A stretch of 64,000 nt of DNA. Origin: Chitinophaga pinensis (GTDB lineage Bacteria; Bacteroidota; Bacteroidia; UBA4408). Under the pieces are notes generated by a model. That model searched no databases. It had not been told where the DNA came from and worked only from the letters and a program-made list of their open reading frames with translations. Both the position numbers and the translations under genes were made by a program. This document shows positions 61,177 to 64,000 of the stretch, in pieces. The stretch's first letter is position 1; each line of letters begins with the position of its first letter. The stretch covers positions 22,519 through 86,518 of the forward strand of contig CAMBZU010000003.1 of NCBI GenBank assembly GCA_945872355.1, read 5' to 3'.

Positions 61177-62616
61177 ATGAACACCAGTGGCAATAAGCCC
61201 TTGCAGCCCTTTATTATTTTATTTTTAGCTGTTGGTTTACTTATTATTTTAAGTGCAACAGATCGCTACTTTATCAGCTATCACAAGGACTTAAAACATT
61301 TAAACCTTTTTGCAGGAGTTATTAAAGAGGTGCAAAAGAAAGCAACTATTGTTAAGAAAGCCACAGCTGATAAGGCTTTTAAAGATACTTTAAAGTTTAT
61401 TGTTGTGCAAAGAGCAATTGATTCTTTAACTATAACAGATTACGCAAAGAGCCCCAGTAAAGGCATGGCACACTTTTTTGAAGCACTTAAAAATATAAAA
61501 ACTAAAAAGAAAGTGCGTATTGCTTGGTTCGGCGATAGCATGGTAGAAGGGGATTTGATTACGCAAGACCTCCGCTATTTTTTACAGAAACGTTTTGGTG
61601 GTTCAGGTGTTGGCATAGTGCCCATTACTTCTGTTACAGCGGGTTTTAGACAAACGGTTCAACATACTTTTTCTGAAAACTGGAGCAATAAAAATTTATT
61701 AGACCCCATGAGTGCAGATGAAATGCTTGGTATAACAGGATTTGTATTTAAACCTCAGCTCATTGCTAGCATAGATACCAGCCGTTTAGATGATAAAAAT
61801 TTAAGCTGGGTAAAATATAAAGGAAGTAGACAAAAAGGATTAGATAAGTTTTATAAAGCGCGATTGTTTTATGGACAAACCGAAAAAAGCAATGTGGTAA
61901 ATGTTGATATTAATAACGGCAATAAAAGGAATGTAATTTTAGATGGTAAAAAACTTGTGAATGCTATTGATGTTGGTACAGAAGAAAATTTTAAAGAAGT
62001 GAAATTTACTTTTTTGAATCAAAATAAATTACCTGTTTATGCGGTAAGTTTAGAAACAGATACTGGCGTAATAGTTGACAATTTATCTTTTAGGGGTAAT
62101 TCTGGTTTGCCACTCACCAAAATACCGCAAGCCATCTTAAAAGGTTTTGATGAAGAAAATAATTATGATTTAATAATTTTACAATATGGTATGAACGCGG
62201 TAAGTCCAACAGCTAAAGATTATTATTGGTATCAAAGAGGATTGGATAAAATGGTAAAACATATACAACAAAGTTTTCCAAATGCTACTATTTTGTTTGT
62301 TGGTGTGCCCGACAAAGGCTATAAACAAGATGGGCAATACATTACCAACCCCGGAGTACCTTTTGTGGTTGAAGCTGAGAAGCAAGTAGCCGAAGAAAAT
62401 GGCATTGCTTTTTGGAATTTATTTGATGCTATGGGTGGTTTTAACTCCATGGTAAAATGGGCTGAAGCTGATACTGCACTTGCCAATAAGGATTATACAC
62501 ATTTCAATTTTAGAGGAGCGTCTAAAGTGGCAGGCATGCTCTATAAAGAACTTGATAAAGAGTACAAGGATTATTTAAAAGCAAGCGCTGGAATTAAATC
62601 GTATTCTACAAATTAA
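61177..62616 (+). CDS. Membrane-anchored SGNH/GDSL hydrolase-like protein
   Basis: The 479-residue protein has an N-terminal signal anchor (10-27, QPFIILFLAVGLLIILSA) and a periplasmic SGNH domain. The block I nucleophile is Ser121 in FGDSMVEGD, block III is Gly338-Met-Asn340 and block V is Asp439-Tyr-Thr-His442, so the Ser-His-Asp catalytic set is complete. Proteins of this type work with an MBOAT acyltransferase in O-acetylating surface polysaccharides (as AlgX/AlgJ or PatB do), which matches the gene order here. Acetyltransferase rather than hydrolase activity is therefore favoured. The next gene starts four bases after the stop. Confidence 0.82.
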   Translation: MNTSGNKPLQPFIILFLAVGLLIILSATDRYFISYHKDLKHLNLFAGVIKEVQKKATIVKKATADKAFKDTLKFIVVQRAIDSLTITDYAKSPSKGMAHFFEALKNIKTKKKVRIAWFGDSMVEGDLITQDLRYFLQKRFGGSGVGIVPITSVTAGFRQTVQHTFSENWSNKNLLDPMSADEMLGITGFVFKPQLIASIDTSRLDDKNLSWVKYKGSRQKGLDKFYKARLFYGQTEKSNVVNVDINNGNKRNVILDGKKLVNAIDVGTEENFKEVKFTFLNQNKLPVYAVSLETDTGVIVDNLSFRGNSGLPLTKIPQAILKGFDEENNYDLIILQYGMNAVSPTAKDYYWYQRGLDKMVKHIQQSFPNATILFVGVPDKGYKQDGQYITNPGVPFVVEAEKQVAEENGIAFWNLFDAMGGFNSMVKWAEADTALANKDYTHFNFRGASKVAGMLYKELDKEYKDYLKASAGIKSYSTN

Positions 62617-62620
62617 ATTT

Positions 62621-63883
62621 ATGAATAAATCATTGTTTTATAAACTGCTGCTATTCGTTTTTTCAATATCTTCTCTGGGCGCAAAAGCGCAGTTAAATGC
62701 TGTAAATGATAGTATTCAATTCAAGTATAAATTCATTAAAACCAATAAAAATAAACTGGAAGGAGATACAAGTACTTTATTTCCTTTTTTTGAAAAGTTA
62801 TCGCAATTAGCGCAAGTAAAAGATAGCAAAGTAGTTGTGGTGCACTTAGGAGATTCACATTTACAAGCCGACCATTACCCTGGTGTGTTGCGTGTAAATT
62901 TTCAAAAACAATTTGGTAATGCTGGTAGAGGTTTAGTAGCACCATTTAAGGTGGGAAGAACAAATGAACCTAGTAATTATAAAAGCAGCAGCAATACCAA
63001 ATGGCAGGCTAAAAGAATTGTGCATGAAAAAGATTCTTTACCTATTGGTATTAGTGGCTTAAGCATAAAAACAGATGACGCTAAAAGCAATTTGATGATA
63101 AGCACCTCTAATAGAGAGGGACTCGATTACAGTTTCAATAAAATAACCCTTTTTCATCAAAAAGGATGTAAGAATTATAGTTTTAATGTTTGTGATAGTT
63201 TATCTTGCGTACAGGCCATTATTGACGCACAAAAAGATACACTTGCCGAGTACACAAGCATTAAAGTTAAACCCTCAAATTGTGTGGTATTTAATATCGA
63301 TCAACAAGATACTTTGAGTAGTAAAACTGCGCTTATTTATGGCTTGCTTTTAGAAAATGAACAGCCAGGTATTTTATACAATAACATTGGTATTAATGGT
63401 GCTGAATTTAGGCATTATAACAAAAATAGAAAGTTGCAAATGCAAATGGCGTTATTGCATCCCAATTTAATTATTATTTCATTAGGCACTAACGAAGCTT
63501 ATGCGCCAAGGTATAGCAATGCTGATTTTTACAATCAAATAGATTCTTTAATTACAAATTTAAAGCTAAAAAACCCCGATGCATCTTTTATAATTACTAC
63601 TCCAGGAGATAGCAATAAAAAGAGAAAATATAAAAATCCTAATAATTTAAAGGCAGCAAATACAATAATTGATTATTGCAATAAACATCATTTGGTTTAT
63701 TGGAATTGGTTTGCCATTATGGGCGGAACTGGTGTAATTAATAAATGGGCATTAAAAGGATTAACATCAAAAGATAAATTGCATTTGAGTCACAAAGGAT
63801 ATGAAATACAAGGGTCATTGTTATATGCGGCTATTATGAATGCTTATTATGATTTTCAGGCTACTCAAAACATTAAACCATAA
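62621..63883 (+). CDS. Secreted SGNH/GDSL hydrolase-like protein
   Basis: The 420-residue protein has a cleavable signal peptide (KSLFYKLLLFVFSISSLGAKAQ). Its SGNH domain has Ser79 in HLGDSHLQAD, Gly289-Thr-Asn291 in ISLGTNEAY, and Asp385-Lys-Leu-His388. It is a second, divergent member next to the SGNH gene upstream, with both catalytic sets intact. Between blocks I and III lies a beta-rich insertion (about 110-250) that could bind polysaccharide. The arrangement suggests the two act with the MBOAT protein downstream, which starts six bases after its stop. Confidence 0.82.
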   Translation: MNKSLFYKLLLFVFSISSLGAKAQLNAVNDSIQFKYKFIKTNKNKLEGDTSTLFPFFEKLSQLAQVKDSKVVVVHLGDSHLQADHYPGVLRVNFQKQFGNAGRGLVAPFKVGRTNEPSNYKSSSNTKWQAKRIVHEKDSLPIGISGLSIKTDDAKSNLMISTSNREGLDYSFNKITLFHQKGCKNYSFNVCDSLSCVQAIIDAQKDTLAEYTSIKVKPSNCVVFNIDQQDTLSSKTALIYGLLLENEQPGILYNNIGINGAEFRHYNKNRKLQMQMALLHPNLIIISLGTNEAYAPRYSNADFYNQIDSLITNLKLKNPDASFIITTPGDSNKKRKYKNPNNLKAANTIIDYCNKHHLVYWNWFAIMGGTGVINKWALKGLTSKDKLHLSHKGYEIQGSLLYAAIMNAYYDFQATQNIKP

Positions 63884-63889
63884 AAATAC

Positions 63890-64000
63890 ATGACCCTGCC
63901 GCTGTTTGACGCTGATAAACTGCTCAATCTTTTTGCCTACAATGTTAAGGAGCCACTCTTATTTAATAGTGGTTTGTTCTTGTTGCTTTTTCTTGTGTTT
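63890..64000 (+). CDS. MBOAT-family O-acyltransferase, N-terminal fragment
   Basis: The last 111 bases encode 37 residues (TLPLFDADKLLNLFAYNVKE ... LLFNSGLFLLLFLVF) and run off the window. The LLFNSGLFLLLFLxF opening is the characteristic first helix of AlgI/DltB-like MBOAT proteins of Bacteroidota. These move acetyl groups across the inner membrane. The start follows the second SGNH stop by six bases. The catalytic histidine is beyond the window, so the call rests on N-terminal resemblance and context. Confidence 0.75.
   Translation, partial: MTLPLFDADKLLNLFAYNVKEPLLFNSGLFLLLFLVF

Overview
The window is AT-rich DNA from a member of the Bacteroidota, probably an uncultured or little-studied lineage near Chitinophagales, Sphingobacteriales or Saprospirales; the sequence does not settle the order. 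The evidence is lineage-typical: six proteins or fragments end in a type IX secretion (T9SS) type A sorting domain, there is a one-component beta-propeller (Reg_prop/Y_Y_Y) sensor, DUF4465 and DUF2452 proteins are present, and promoters fit the Bacteroidota consensus (TTTG, about 18-22 nt, TAnnTTTG).

Layout. 1-3100 holds the 3' end of ispF, an orphan T9SS tail, a beta-barrel gene, and an insertion-rich stretch with a broken REP-associated tyrosine transposase (RAYT), a 251-bp direct repeat of its 5' end and three REP-like palindromes. 3100-8124 is housekeeping (TM2 protein, Mn-type SOD, RsmB-like methyltransferase, SIMPL protein, acyl-CoA carboxylase beta subunit). 8145-12068 is a large propeller-adenylate cyclase-HD fusion. 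12420-22042 is a LamG/T9SS fragment and a 2,943-residue secreted repeat protein. 22377-26809 encodes TypA, a ClC channel with CBS domains, XseB and an MmcQ-like protein. 26836-30250 is a minus-strand secreted-protein locus whose first gene (DUF4465, T9SS tail) lies behind a cobalamin riboswitch with its own promoter. 30354-37468 runs from a cold-shock protein through an oxidoreductase, rhomboid, DgkA, barrel, LamG protein and tRNA-Leu(UAG) to PanD. 37889-54113 is mostly minus-strand housekeeping: a CoA-transferase pair, PBP1A, MetF, SelD-MnmH, XthA, LptF/G, Tgt and PheT, with TyrS and a PKD lipoprotein on the plus strand. 54229-64000 carries MutY, two APC permeases, kynurenine 3-monooxygenase, AroQ, and an SGNH-SGNH-MBOAT operon cut by the window end.

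Genes that work together: SelD supplies selenophosphate to the abutting MnmH for tRNA 2-selenouridine; scoA and scoB form a two-subunit CoA transferase; two SGNH proteins plus an MBOAT acyltransferase form a probable cell-surface O-acetylation system; the riboswitch ties a surface or secreted DUF4465 protein to vitamin B12.

The intergenic DNA is rich in small dispersed repeats: a 126-bp palindromic element (36490, 41824) whose 82-bp core is also found inside a second element type (37602; relative at 24318), a third element with GTTTAACCCA terminal repeats (34525, with shorter relatives at 30614 and 55304), and a 103-bp tandem duplication between scoB and scoA. No CRISPR array, rRNA, prophage or complete insertion sequence is visible. 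Product names rest on motif recognition; no database search was run.
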